Below are positions 43,967 through 53,638 of a stretch of DNA of 64,000 nucleotides, piece after piece; position 1 is the stretch's first letter, and every line of letters begins with the position of its first letter. Where the stretch lies: the NCBI RefSeq assembly GCF_027359675.1, contig NZ_CP114786.1:2323501-2387500 (forward strand), given 5' to 3'. Source of the stretch: Roseibium sp. Sym1. Lineage in GTDB: Bacteria; Pseudomonadota; Alphaproteobacteria; Rhizobiales; Stappiaceae. Below the pieces are notes generated by a model. It did no database searches. It was not told the origin of the DNA and was given only the letters and a program-made list of their open reading frames with translations. The position numbers and the translations under genes are program-made.

Positions 43967-46900
43967 ATGGTACAGGCGATACGAGACAACCGCGCGCGCA
44001 TCGCCGCGAGCACGAGCGCCTGCCCGCTCCGCCGCCCGAAGACCGCGCCCCTGGCGGCCTTCCTCCTGCTGACCACCGCGCTTGTGCCTTCGACGGTCTT
44101 TGCCGGCGATGACCTGCCGGCCGGTGGCGCGTTCGTGCATGGCGACGGCACGATCCTCCTGAACGGAACCCGCATGGATATCCGCCAGGCGACGGCCGCG
44201 GGTATCATCACCTGGGACGGATTTTCCGTCGGTTCGGGCAAGCGGGTCCATTTCGACAATGGTAATGGGGCGACGCTGAACCGGGTGACAGGCAATGTTC
44301 CGTCCACCATCGACGGCAGCCTGACGGCCTCCGGCAGCGTATTCCTTGTCAACCCGGCCGGCGTCGCAGTGGGCAGCGGCGGACTTGTGTCGACCGGAGG
44401 CTCCTTCGTCGCCTCGACGCAGGATGTCTCCAACGCCGATTTCCTGGATGGCGGTGGCATGACCTTTTCCGGCACAAGTGCTGCCGGGATCGTCAATGCC
44501 GGCACGATCCGGTCCGCGCAGGGCGATATCGCGCTGATTGCGCGGCGGGTGGAAAACACCGGCCGCCTGGAGGCGCCGAACGGCACCGCCGCCCTTGCTG
44601 CAGGCTATGAAGTCCTGATGAAGGACAAGGCCGATGCCGACGGTTTGCTGTCCGTATCGATCGGTGGGGCCGACACCGAAGCGGTCAACTCCGGCACGAT
44701 CGAAGCGGCCAATGCGGAGATCCGTGCCAATGGCGGCAATGTCTATGCGTTGGCGGGCAATACGGAGAATGTGATCAAGGCGACCGGCGTCAGTTCGTCC
44801 GGCGGGCGGATCTTCCTGACGGCAGGCAACACCGGCAAGGTGCGCGTCACGGGCAGGGCCAAGGCGCGCAAGGTAGCTGAAAACGTGCCGGTTCCCGGTG
44901 CCAAGCCGGCAAGCGAGGGCGGCACCATCACCGTCACGGGCGGTGAGATCACCATTGCCGGAACACTCGACGCCTCCGCCGAAAGCGATGGCGTCAAGGG
45001 CGGCGAGATCATGATCTTCGCCGAGGACACGGCAACGGTGTCCGGCTCGCTGAGCGCGCGGGGCGGGACGGGCGGCGAAGGCGGGTTTGTCGAAACCTCC
45101 GGCAAAAAGTCCGTCGATTTCACCGGCGTGAGGGTCGATACGTCCGCGGAAGGCGGGACCACGGGCGAGTGGCTGATCGATCCGGAGGACATTATCGTCG
45201 ATGCGGCCGGGGCGGCGACCATCGCAAGCAATCTCGGCAGTTCCAACGTCACGCTGCGGACCACCGCGACGACGGCGAGCGGTCCCGTTGCCGGAACACC
45301 CGGCGGTGACGGTGACATTGCCATCGACAGCGGCATCACCTGGACGAGCACAAACACGCTGACGCTGAATGCCTATAACGACATCGCGATCAACGCGGCG
45401 ATCGACGGTCAGAACGGCGGACTGACGCTGCTGGCCTACGGCAACAGCGGTGCGGATAATGTCGGCACGATCTCAACAGGCGCGGGCGGCGCCGTGGATG
45501 TCGACAGTTTTACGCTGACCACAGGCGTCTGGGACCAGGTCGGCGCCAGTCTGCCATCGTTTGCCGCGAACAGCTTGAACATTGGTGGTTACCGCACCTT
45601 CATCCGTGCGCTGGGTGGCGATGGCACCTACCTCGATCCTTATCAGCTCTTCGATGTTTATGGCCTTCAAGGGATCTCGTATGAGGACCGGCGCGTCAGC
45701 AGCGGTTCCAGCGACACCGGCCTTTATTATGAGCTCGCCAACGATATCGACGCGTCCGTCACATCGTCCTGGAATGGCGGAGCTGGCCTTAAACCTGTTT
45801 TATTGCAAGGAAGCCTGGACGGTAAGGGACACACGATTGACGGGCTCTATATCAACCGGCCCTCCGAAAGCAATGTCGCTCTCATAAGCGTCTGGTACGA
45901 CAATTATTTCACCTCCGGAAGAGACCTGGAGATCAAGGACCTCTCACTCACCAACGCGTCTGTCACCGGCAGCAACCAGACAGCCATCCTGGTCGGCGAC
46001 ACCGGTGGCGGGAGCTACCACGGCAAAAACATGTCGAATGTCACTGTCAGTGGCACGGTTGTGACAAAGTACTGGGGCGGAGGTGTCGTTGCCCGGTATC
46101 ACGGCAACATCAACCGATCGACAATGACCAACGTGCATGCAGATGTTTCCGTTACGGAGACGGGTGGAGGCAGTGCCGCTGGCGGTCTGGTCGGGATCAT
46201 GAATGAAGGCCTGACGATCTCGAATTCCAGCTCGACCGGCACAATAAATGGAGGGCGGGTCGGCGGTCTGGTCGGAACCACCGACGACTTTGGCAACAGG
46301 ATCGAAAACTCCTATTCCACGGCGACCGTCATCGCGTCCGGCAGTTCCCGGGTGGCCGGGGGACTGGTCGCTGACACGGAAGACCTCACGATCTCGAACT
46401 CCTATTTCGCCGGACAGGTGCTCGGCACGAGTGATGCTTCCGCGGGCGGTCTTGTAGGCGAGGCCGACCGAAACACGACCATTGAAAATTCCTTTGTCAC
46501 AGGTCTCGTGGAGGCCGAAGGGAATGCAGGGGCACTCATTGCCGAAATCAGAGACAGCAGCGTTACCATCACCGACTCGGCCTGGGACACGGACACGACC
46601 GGACAGAGCGACGCGATCGGTTACACGCCCTCCTTCTATACCCCGACCGTCACCAACACGGGCGGTCTCACCACGTCGGACATGCAGGGCACGCTGACCC
46701 AGGGCGGTTTCACCCTGGACAGCTCGACCTGGGGCACCGGCGACGGCCTCTATCCCTATTTCAATTGGGAGTATTCCTCCACACCCGAAGCAATTACCGG
46801 CACCGTCTACAGCGACGCCGGCACGACCGCCCAGTCCGGTGCCATTGTCAGCGCGCTCTCCGGAGGCAACCTGATCGGCAGCGCGGCAAGCGGGGCGAAC

Positions 46901-49090
46901 GGCTATTATTACATTCTGACGTCCGCAGGCTCGCTCGATCCCGCCGGTGTCCTGTCCTATCTGGACGGCGAAAGCACCAAGGCGGCGACCTTCAGCGACA
47001 CGGTGTCCGCGAGAGGCGTTACCGGTGCCGATATCCATGGCAGCACGCTCAGGATCGGGACCACGCAAGGCAGCCTCTCCGATACCTTGATTGGCCTGAC
47101 CACGGCACGCGGCGCCTACAGCGACACGGATCTCGACTTTTTCTCGGCCGGTCCCTCGCTTTCGACCACAAGCGGCCAGGACCTGACAATTGATGCGTCC
47201 ATGGCCTATGCGGTCGACCGGGACCTTGCCTCCGGTGGCGGTCTGGCCATTTCCAGTTCCGGTGCGCTGACGCTGGACGGTGGTGCCTCCTGGGCGGACG
47301 GCGAAGCCTTCAGCCTGACCGCAGGTGGCGACATTGCGCTCAACAGCGCGATCGATGCCGCGAACGGAACGCTGAATCTCTCCTCGACAGGCACAATCAC
47401 GACCGGAGCGGCCGGCAGCGTCAACGTTGACAGTTTCATTCTGACCTCTGGAGACTGGAGCCAGGTTGGCAGCACCCTGCCGGGTTTTTACGCCGGTGAT
47501 TTTGCCGTCGCCAGCGGCCAGTTCCTTCGCGCGCTCGGCGGCGACGGATCGTCCGGCTCGCCCTACCGGATCACCGATGTCTACGGCCTTCAGGGTATCG
47601 GGTCGAGCAGCCTTGTCGGTCAGTCCTTCCTTCTCGCCAGCGACATTGACGCGTCCGGCACAGCCGACTGGAATTCCGGAGAAGGATTCGACCCGATCGG
47701 CACCTACGGATCCGAATTCACCGGCAGTCTCGACGGCCAGGGCTATGTGATCAGCGGCCTGACGATTAATCGCGGATCCGAATATTACGTCGGCCTGTTC
47801 GGCGAAACGAACGGTGGCGCATCGATTTCCGATCTTGTCATGACCGGCGGCAGCGTTACCGGAGGCGGATCTGTCGGAGCGCTGGTCGGCGCGGGTGATG
47901 TTGCCATTGAAAATGTGCACGTGTCGACGGACGTCATCGGGTCGTATTCCACCGTTGGCGGACTGGTGGGCAACTTCTATGCGGGATCGATCACCGGCTC
48001 GTCGGCGCGCGGCACTGTAACGGGCGTTGGTCCCGTGGACGCCGTCGGCGGACTGGCCGGCAGCACGTTCAACACATCAACGATCGACTCATCCTACGCG
48101 ACCGGCAAAGTAACGGTCGGAGGCGGGCTCAATCAGAATTTCAATGCAGGCGGCCTTGTCGGCGAAAGCCTGGGCAGCATCACAAACTCCTTCGCGACCG
48201 GCGATGTCGTGACCAGCGGCAACGCCGCCGGAGGTCTTGTCGGTTACAACGAGGGCTCGATTGCGGACGCCTATGCAACGGGTTCCGTATCGTCGGCGGC
48301 ATATGCAGGTGGCCTGATCGGCACACAGGCCGGCACGGTCACGCATGCCTACGCGACGGGAACTGCCACCGCCGGTGACGGCAACCAGGGCGGTGTTACC
48401 GGTCTCGTGGCGTCGGGTGGCGGCGCCGGTTTCGACGGCGTCATCTGGGACAAACAGGCATCGGGCCTGACGAATGCCTACGGCTTCTCCTTTGATGCCA
48501 CCGTGTCGGGACTGACGGGTGTTACCACCAGCCAGATCAAGCAGCTCGACACATACGTGACTGCCGGTTTCAGCATCGACGATGAAGGCGGCACGGCGAA
48601 CACCTGGCGGATCTACGAGGGACACACTGCGCCGCTGCTGCGTGGGTTCCTGACGGCAGTCTCGGTCACGGGCGACAACAAGACCAAGACCTATGACGGC
48701 ACCGTCTATTCGGGCGGGTTCACCTATGCCATGTCCGACAGCGGCGCCGCTCTTCTCGGAGCATTCGGAGGGGGCGATGCCGCCACCGCGACCGCCGTCG
48801 GCAGCTACGCGATCGGCAGTGAGTTCTATTCCGACCAGTTCGGCTACGACATCGCCTACACGCCGGGCACGCTGACGATCACGGAAACCGTTGCCGACAC
48901 GTCAGACACTCCCGACAGTCCGGATCCGTCGCTCCAGGTACTCGAACGCAACCGGCTTGCGGGTCCGGAGGCGCTCGAACTGGATCCGGACGGATCGGAT
49001 GTCTGCGAACCGGGCGTCATCGGCGGCGAGGACAGCGTGCATCCCTGCAACAGCAGCTTTGGCACGTGGTTGAGCGTGGCGGCCGAATAG
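43967..49090 (+). CDS. TpsA-type exoprotein: filamentous-haemagglutinin N-terminal domain adhesin with GLUG repeats
   Basis: A 1707-residue secreted protein. The signal peptide (near residues 20-48, ending VFAGDD) is followed by the TPS/FHA N-terminal domain (about 50-300). Its signature patches are GAFVHGDGTILLNG, VSTGGSFVAS and NPAGVAVGSGG. The middle contains many GLUG-type repeats of the form GGLVG...ITNSFATG. Near the C-terminus is a YDG/MBG-like domain (KTKTYDGTVYSGG ... YTPGTLTI). The last 30 residues hold a Cys pair (Cys1680, Cys1694), as in exoproteins anchored to their secretion pore. Its TpsB partner is encoded 2 bp after its stop. Confidence 0.88.
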   Translation: MVQAIRDNRARIAASTSACPLRRPKTAPLAAFLLLTTALVPSTVFAGDDLPAGGAFVHGDGTILLNGTRMDIRQATAAGIITWDGFSVGSGKRVHFDNGNGATLNRVTGNVPSTIDGSLTASGSVFLVNPAGVAVGSGGLVSTGGSFVASTQDVSNADFLDGGGMTFSGTSAAGIVNAGTIRSAQGDIALIARRVENTGRLEAPNGTAALAAGYEVLMKDKADADGLLSVSIGGADTEAVNSGTIEAANAEIRANGGNVYALAGNTENVIKATGVSSSGGRIFLTAGNTGKVRVTGRAKARKVAENVPVPGAKPASEGGTITVTGGEITIAGTLDASAESDGVKGGEIMIFAEDTATVSGSLSARGGTGGEGGFVETSGKKSVDFTGVRVDTSAEGGTTGEWLIDPEDIIVDAAGAATIASNLGSSNVTLRTTATTASGPVAGTPGGDGDIAIDSGITWTSTNTLTLNAYNDIAINAAIDGQNGGLTLLAYGNSGADNVGTISTGAGGAVDVDSFTLTTGVWDQVGASLPSFAANSLNIGGYRTFIRALGGDGTYLDPYQLFDVYGLQGISYEDRRVSSGSSDTGLYYELANDIDASVTSSWNGGAGLKPVLLQGSLDGKGHTIDGLYINRPSESNVALISVWYDNYFTSGRDLEIKDLSLTNASVTGSNQTAILVGDTGGGSYHGKNMSNVTVSGTVVTKYWGGGVVARYHGNINRSTMTNVHADVSVTETGGGSAAGGLVGIMNEGLTISNSSSTGTINGGRVGGLVGTTDDFGNRIENSYSTATVIASGSSRVAGGLVADTEDLTISNSYFAGQVLGTSDASAGGLVGEADRNTTIENSFVTGLVEAEGNAGALIAEIRDSSVTITDSAWDTDTTGQSDAIGYTPSFYTPTVTNTGGLTTSDMQGTLTQGGFTLDSSTWGTGDGLYPYFNWEYSSTPEAITGTVYSDAGTTAQSGAIVSALSGGNLIGSAASGANGYYYILTSAGSLDPAGVLSYLDGESTKAATFSDTVSARGVTGADIHGSTLRIGTTQGSLSDTLIGLTTARGAYSDTDLDFFSAGPSLSTTSGQDLTIDASMAYAVDRDLASGGGLAISSSGALTLDGGASWADGEAFSLTAGGDIALNSAIDAANGTLNLSSTGTITTGAAGSVNVDSFILTSGDWSQVGSTLPGFYAGDFAVASGQFLRALGGDGSSGSPYRITDVYGLQGIGSSSLVGQSFLLASDIDASGTADWNSGEGFDPIGTYGSEFTGSLDGQGYVISGLTINRGSEYYVGLFGETNGGASISDLVMTGGSVTGGGSVGALVGAGDVAIENVHVSTDVIGSYSTVGGLVGNFYAGSITGSSARGTVTGVGPVDAVGGLAGSTFNTSTIDSSYATGKVTVGGGLNQNFNAGGLVGESLGSITNSFATGDVVTSGNAAGGLVGYNEGSIADAYATGSVSSAAYAGGLIGTQAGTVTHAYATGTATAGDGNQGGVTGLVASGGGAGFDGVIWDKQASGLTNAYGFSFDATVSGLTGVTTSQIKQLDTYVTAGFSIDDEGGTANTWRIYEGHTAPLLRGFLTAVSVTGDNKTKTYDGTVYSGGFTYAMSDSGAALLGAFGGGDAATATAVGSYAIGSEFYSDQFGYDIAYTPGTLTITETVADTSDTPDSPDPSLQVLERNRLAGPEALELDPDGSDVCEPGVIGGEDSVHPCNSSFGTWLSVAAE

Positions 49091-49092
49091 AC

Positions 49093-50865
49093 ATGATCCT
49101 GTTTCGTAAACTTCCAATCGCCGTGTTGCTGGCTGCCGTCCTGCTCATACCGGCCGGTGCCGCAGCCCAGCAGGCCCTGGAACGAAACCTGCCGCAACCG
49201 GCGCCCGGGGAGCCGGTCTCGCTTGAGGTGGACGAACAGGATTACGGCAAGGCCGACACCACGCCGCTCGGTGTCGATGTCACCGGGATCTACCTGATCG
49301 GACAGGGGGACGAGGTTGCCGCACAGGCCGCCGAGGGGATCGGCGGCCCCGCATCGGCTGTCGCGCCGGACGCCTTGCGCACGGCGCTGTCGCCCTATAT
49401 CGGCAGGCCGTTGTCGCTGGCGCTTGCCGGCGAGGTCCAGTCGACGATTGCGCGGGTCTACCGCAACGCGGGCTATCCCTTTGTTTCCGTGACGCTGCCA
49501 CCGCAGGAAATCACCGGTGGGGTCCTGCAGGTCAGGATCATCGAGTTCCGCTCCGGCAAGGTCGATGTCCGGGGCGTGTCGCCGGAGGAGGCCGAGCGGA
49601 TCCGGGCCCGGCTCAGGGTCAGCCCGGGTGCGCGTATCGATGCGCGCGCGCTGGAGGAGGATCTCGGCTGGCTCAACCGGTCGCCCTACCGGCGCTCCGA
49701 TGGCGTGTTCCGTCCCGGCGAGGAAGCCGCGCTCAGCGATCTGCAGATCACCATTGACAGGGGCAGGCCCTGGCAGGCCTTTGCCGGCTGGTCCAACTCC
49801 GGATCGCCGGACACGGGCCGGGACCGCTACTTTCTGGGCGGCAATGTCCGGCTGCCGTTGCCGGGCGGGCCCTGGATCTCCTACCAGGCAACCTCGAGTG
49901 ACGACATCTGGAGCGACCCGGGTGTCGTGATTCCGCGACGGGGTGAGTATCCGTCCTACATATCCCATGCCGGCCGCATCACCCTCCCGACGTTTGCCCG
50001 GCAAAGCCTGGAAATTGCCCCGGCGGTCGTGGCAACACGCCAGACGCCCAACCGCTTTTTCGCCTTCGAGAACACGACCTATGAACTGCCGATTATCTAC
50101 CGCTCGGCCGTGTCCAATCTGGTGCCGGGTCATTATTGGGGCGACCTTTATGGCGGGCTCGAATTCAAGAGGTTGGAACGGGTCACTTTCTTCAACGGTC
50201 TCGAGGTCGCGGACGGCGCAGCGGATCTGCTCCAGCTCGTTCTTGGCTGGAGCGATACATTTGACGACCCCTATGGCCGGACCGCCATTGATCTCAGGGT
50301 GAAAGCCAATCCCGGAGGTGTGTTGCAGGGCAACGCGGCGACCACCTGGCAGACCTTTTCGAACGGGCGAGTCCAGTCGGTCGAATATGCCTATCTGGCC
50401 GCAGACATCAGCCGCGCGACCTCTCTGCCGGCCCGGTTTGCATGGATCAGCAGCGTCTCGGGAACGCTGACCGGCCAGGTGCTGCCCGACACCGAGCGGA
50501 TCTCGCTGGGTGGGCGCTACGCCGTACGCGGCTACAACTACGATGATGCCAGCGTCGACAGCGGGGTGATCTGGCGCAACGAGCTGCGACTGCCGGTCCT
50601 GTCGCCGATTTCAGAGCAGCTGGCCGGGAAATGGCCGGCGCGGTTTGCCGACAGCGCGTCGCTCTACGGGTTCGCCGATATCGGCTTCGGCATCGATCAT
50701 GCCACCGACAAGAGCGCGACCCTCGGCGGTGTCGGTGCCGGGCTCGATTATTCCCTGGGCGATCACTTCTCGGCGAACTTCATCGCCGGCGTCGCCTTGC
50801 GCGACAGCGGAGAGACCCAGGCTGGGGACTGGAATTTTCAGGCTTCCATCACCGCCCGGTTCTGA
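49093..50865 (+). CDS. TpsB-type two-partner secretion transporter (ShlB/FhaC/HecB family)
   Basis: A 590-residue outer-membrane protein with a signal peptide (RKLPIAVLLAAVLLIPAGAA, cleavage near AAQQ). One or two POTRA domains follow (about residues 70-215, with AGYPFVSVTLPPQEITGGVLQVRIIEFRSG). The 16-strand barrel carries the essential L6 motif VRGYNYDD (near residue 480). It ends in ASITARF with a C-terminal Phe. The ATG at 49093 lies 2 bp after the tpsA stop, indicating translational coupling. It exports the TpsA protein across the outer membrane. Confidence 0.92.
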   Translation: MILFRKLPIAVLLAAVLLIPAGAAAQQALERNLPQPAPGEPVSLEVDEQDYGKADTTPLGVDVTGIYLIGQGDEVAAQAAEGIGGPASAVAPDALRTALSPYIGRPLSLALAGEVQSTIARVYRNAGYPFVSVTLPPQEITGGVLQVRIIEFRSGKVDVRGVSPEEAERIRARLRVSPGARIDARALEEDLGWLNRSPYRRSDGVFRPGEEAALSDLQITIDRGRPWQAFAGWSNSGSPDTGRDRYFLGGNVRLPLPGGPWISYQATSSDDIWSDPGVVIPRRGEYPSYISHAGRITLPTFARQSLEIAPAVVATRQTPNRFFAFENTTYELPIIYRSAVSNLVPGHYWGDLYGGLEFKRLERVTFFNGLEVADGAADLLQLVLGWSDTFDDPYGRTAIDLRVKANPGGVLQGNAATTWQTFSNGRVQSVEYAYLAADISRATSLPARFAWISSVSGTLTGQVLPDTERISLGGRYAVRGYNYDDASVDSGVIWRNELRLPVLSPISEQLAGKWPARFADSASLYGFADIGFGIDHATDKSATLGGVGAGLDYSLGDHFSANFIAGVALRDSGETQAGDWNFQASITARF

Positions 50866-50869
50866 AGCG

Positions 50870-50896
50870 ACCGGCCAAGGGTGTGCCGGGGCCGGT
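50870..50896 (+). terminator. Weak hairpin after the tpsB gene
   Basis: Arms ACCGGCC/GGCCGGT with a 13-nt loop, starting 5 bp after the stop and followed by a short T-rich stretch. It could be a terminator of the tps operon; the U-tract is poor. Confidence 0.35.
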
Positions 50897-50988
50897 TGTT
50901 GCTTCCGGTGGACGTGCCGTTACGTCATCCGGCCCCTTCACCTGCGTCGTCGGCAAGGATGATTTCCGCTTGGCTTGCCGAGCGGATG

Positions 50989-51648
50989 TCAGGCCGGTTT
51001 GAGGTGTTTGAGCAACGAGGCCTTGGCGCCCTGGATATGCTCCCGGGTCAGCTTCGACGCGAGGTCGGCGTCCCTGTTTTCACAAGCTTCCAGGATGCCG
51101 AAATGCTCGCGGCCGGCGCGTTCCATGCCGTTGGACATGACCAGCTGGGCCCGGATCTGGCGCTCGACGCGGTCGATGGCGTTGTCGGCGATCTCCTGGA
51201 AGAACTTCAGCTCGCTGGCGCTGTAGAGCGTCTCATGAAAATCACGATTGAGGTCGCCATAGGCCATCGGGTCCGTGGCGGAGGAGAAGGCGGCGCATTT
51301 TTCGCGGGCTTCCGCCAGAAGCTCCTTTGACATGCGCGGTACCGCATCGCGGATGATTTCCGGCTCGATCAGGGCGCGGAGATCGAATATCTCGGCGGTT
51401 TCCTTGGGCGACAGGCCGGCGACGACCGCCCCCTTGTAACGCTGGGTCTTGACCAGTCCCTGTTCCTGAAGCCGGGAGATCGCCTCGCGCACCGGGATGC
51501 GGCTGGTGTTGAACAGGCGGGCGATTTCATCCTGGCGCAGCGGCTCGCCCTCTTCGAGCTGCCCCTCGATAATGGCCTTCCGCAGCGCGTCGAAGACGAT
51601 CGACGACGCCGATGCGGTCGCGGAAATATCCATCGATTTCAGTTTCAT
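50989..51648 (-). CDS. GntR-family (FCD subfamily) regulator of the hydroxyproline genes
   Basis: A 219-residue protein. The winged helix (about residues 10-75, with QDEIARLFNTSRIPVREAISRLQEQGLV) is followed by an all-helical FCD domain with metal/ligand residues in DLNRDFHETLYSAS and EHFGILEACENRD. The ATG at 51648 has GGAG 9 bp upstream and was preferred to a GTG at 51672. It is divergent from the importer and hydroxyproline catabolic genes, with the palindrome ATTGGATCCAAT between them, so it is probably their ligand-responsive repressor. Confidence 0.88.
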   Translation of the reverse strand: MKLKSMDISATASASSIVFDALRKAIIEGQLEEGEPLRQDEIARLFNTSRIPVREAISRLQEQGLVKTQRYKGAVVAGLSPKETAEIFDLRALIEPEIIRDAVPRMSKELLAEAREKCAAFSSATDPMAYGDLNRDFHETLYSASELKFFQEIADNAIDRVERQIRAQLVMSNGMERAGREHFGILEACENRDADLASKLTREHIQGAKASLLKHLKPA

Positions 51649-51733
51649 GAAGCCAGGTCTCCGTGCGTCCACCTTGTACGAGATGGCGGTGCCGCTTTGA
51701 AGCGAAAATCATTTTGAATATTTTATATTGAAT

Positions 51734-51745
51734 ATTGGATCCAAT
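51734..51745. promoter_or_regulatory. Candidate GntR operator ATTGGATCCAAT
   Basis: A perfect 12-bp palindrome lies in an AT-rich stretch (51710-51765), 86 bp upstream of the GntR start and 168 bp upstream of the binding-protein gene. FCD-type GntR proteins bind short palindromes of this form. The match to this regulator is inference from position. Confidence 0.55.
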
Positions 51746-51913
51746 TTAGTTTATCAATCTCCGGCCGGACGAAATTCCGGGGCAGAGGACGCCCCGGCGC
51801 CAGGTGCGGTCCGGAACCGGCGGCAGGATCGCCGGAAGACGGATCAACGAATGAAGGTCGGGGGCGGGGGAAGCCTTGCGACCAAAAATCTTCGAGAAGA
51901 AAGAGGGGAAATC

Positions 51914-52714
51914 ATGTTCAGGAAATTCATGGCGGCCGCAGCGCTGTCTCTCGCCGCCGCCTTGCCGGCACAGGCCGACACGCTTGACGATGTTGTCGAC
52001 CGCGGCCAGCTCAAGTGCGGCGTCGTGCTCGACTTCCCGCCGATCGGCTACCGGGACGAGAATAACGAACCGGCCGGCTTCGACGTTGAATATTGCAACG
52101 ACCTCGCCGCGGCGCTCGAGGTTGAGCCGGTAATCTATCCGGTGACCTGGGCCGAGCGCCTGCCCATGATCGTCACCGGCCGTGCCGACGTGGTGTTCGG
52201 TGCGACATCCGACAGCCTTGCCCGTGCGCGCACGGTTGGTTTCACCATTCCTTATGCGATCTATTACGCACAGGGCGTGGTCAATGCCGACAGCGGTATC
52301 GAGAGCTTCGAGGACATTCGCGGCAAGCGCGTCGCGGCCGCCATCGGTACCGTGCCGGAACAGGAATGGCTGAAGATCGCCGCTGAATGGGGCGAAGAGC
52401 ATCTCTACCAGGGCTACCAGTCCGAGAACGAGGTGTTCCTGGCCGTCTCCCAGGGCAAGGCCGATATCGGCATCACCACGAACACGGCGGTCAAGCCGAT
52501 CACCGAGCAGTATGAGACGGTCGAGGCCGGCCCGCGCATGCCCTGGACCACTGACTACACTTCCGTCGTCGGCAAGCGCGAGGACGTGACCTGGCTGAAC
52601 TTCCTCAATCTCTTCGTTACGCACCAGGTGCGTTCCGGCCGTTACGAAGAGCTCTGGGGCAAGTATGTCGGCGGCGAGGCTCCGGAGCTGCGCATCCCGG
52701 GCGTGATGTACTGA
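51914..52714 (+). CDS. Polar amino-acid ABC transporter substrate-binding protein (probable hydroxyproline)
   Basis: A 266-residue periplasmic protein with signal peptide MFRKFMAAAALSLAAALPAQ-A. The mature region has the family 3 pattern: LKCGVVLDFPPIGYRDENNEPAGFDVEYCNDLA, WAERLPMIVTGRADVVFG and the second-domain GKRVAAAIGTVPEQ. GAGGGGAAATC precedes the ATG. It is the first gene of the importer that leads into a hydroxyproline catabolic operon, so hydroxyproline or its betaine is the likely cargo. It is separated from the permeases by two hairpin-forming elements. Confidence 0.87.
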   Translation: MFRKFMAAAALSLAAALPAQADTLDDVVDRGQLKCGVVLDFPPIGYRDENNEPAGFDVEYCNDLAAALEVEPVIYPVTWAERLPMIVTGRADVVFGATSDSLARARTVGFTIPYAIYYAQGVVNADSGIESFEDIRGKRVAAAIGTVPEQEWLKIAAEWGEEHLYQGYQSENEVFLAVSQGKADIGITTNTAVKPITEQYETVEAGPRMPWTTDYTSVVGKREDVTWLNFLNLFVTHQVRSGRYEELWGKYVGGEAPELRIPGVMY

Positions 52715-52765
52715 GGCGATTGCCCGAAACGCGCCGGTCGAAGCAAGGCAATGTTTCGATCCAGA

Positions 52766-52784
52766 CGAGACGCGATGCGTCTCG
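52766..52784 (+). terminator. Hairpin after the amino-acid-binding protein gene
   Basis: Perfect stem CGAGACGC/GCGTCTCG with loop GAT, about 50 bp downstream of the stop. It is followed directly by the larger palindromic repeat. No U-tract is present, so it probably protects or attenuates rather than terminates. Confidence 0.5.
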
Positions 52785-52787
52785 TTA

Positions 52788-52896
52788 CCTCTCCCGGTGG
52801 GAGAGGTCGGCGCAAAGCGCCGGGTGAGGGGACAGGACTTTCCATTTTCTCAAGTCTGGCCCCTCACCCCGCCCCTCTCCCCCAAGGGAGAGGGAG
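52788..52896. repeat. Complex palindromic intergenic repeat inside the importer operon
   Basis: Three stems can form. Two are local: CCTCTCCC/GGGAGAGG (52788-52805) and CCCTCTCCC/GGGAGAGGG near the 3' end. The third is a long-range pairing GGGTGAGGGG/CCCCTCACCC that joins them. This sequence class is scattered in alphaproteobacterial intergenic regions (general knowledge, not searched). Its place between binding-protein and permease genes suggests differential mRNA stability. Confidence 0.78.
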
Positions 52897-52963
52897 TTTG
52901 GCCATCCCGGTTGATAGGCGTTCTGTCCCAAGCGGGTGGGATAGCCGGAGCAAAAGCTAGAAA

Positions 52964-53626
52964 ATGTTCGACTATAATTTCCATTGGCGGCCGGTGATGA
53001 AAAGCCTGCCGGACCTTCTGGAGGCGGGGCTGCTGACACTTCAGGTGGCGTCGCTGGCCATGGTCATCGGTATCGTCATCGGGCTCGCGCTGGCGCTGAT
53101 CCGCCTGAAGCTGAAAGGGCCGCTCTACTGGCTGGCCACCAGCTGGGTGGAGCTGGCGCGCAACACGCCGGCGCTGTTCCAGCTGTTCTTCTTCGGCTTC
53201 GGCCTTGGCGCCTTCGGCCTGCACCTGTCGCCGTTCGCCATCGTGCTGGCGGGTCTCAGCTTCAACTGCGCCGGCTACCTGGCGGAGAATTTCCGCGGCG
53301 GCTTCCAGGCCGTGCCGGACACGCAGCTCAGAGCCGCACGCTCGCTCGGCATGACCTCCTGGCAGGCCTATACGCGCATCATCATCCCGCAGGTGTTCAG
53401 GATCGTCTACCATCCGGTCACCAACCAGATGGTCTGGGCCGTGCTGATGTCCTCGCTCGGCATGCTGGTCGGCTTCCGCGAACTGTCCGGCGAGACACAA
53501 TTCTTCGCCAGCCGCACCTTCCGCATCTTCGAGTATTTCGCCGTCACCGCGATCATCTACTACTTGATCGTCAAGATCATTCTCGGCGCCTCCCGGCTGC
53601 TCGCCATGCGCCTGTTCAAATACTGA
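52964..53626 (+). CDS. Polar amino-acid ABC transporter permease
   Basis: A 220-residue HisM/GlnP-type inner-membrane protein with about five helices. The EAA loop is near residue 125 (LRAARSLGMTSWQAYTRIIIPQ). Helix-border motif VELARNTPALFQLFFFGFG near 62 is typical for polar amino-acid permeases. It is the first of two permeases, 12 bp before the second. Confidence 0.9.
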   Translation: MFDYNFHWRPVMKSLPDLLEAGLLTLQVASLAMVIGIVIGLALALIRLKLKGPLYWLATSWVELARNTPALFQLFFFGFGLGAFGLHLSPFAIVLAGLSFNCAGYLAENFRGGFQAVPDTQLRAARSLGMTSWQAYTRIIIPQVFRIVYHPVTNQMVWAVLMSSLGMLVGFRELSGETQFFASRTFRIFEYFAVTAIIYYLIVKIILGASRLLAMRLFKY

Positions 53627-53638
53627 GGGAGGCGAGAC

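Noticed and set aside
45944..47920. 658-residue minus-strand open frame opposite tpsA
   Set aside because: Composition is that of a reversed GLUG-repeat region; no signal peptide, domain or promoter.
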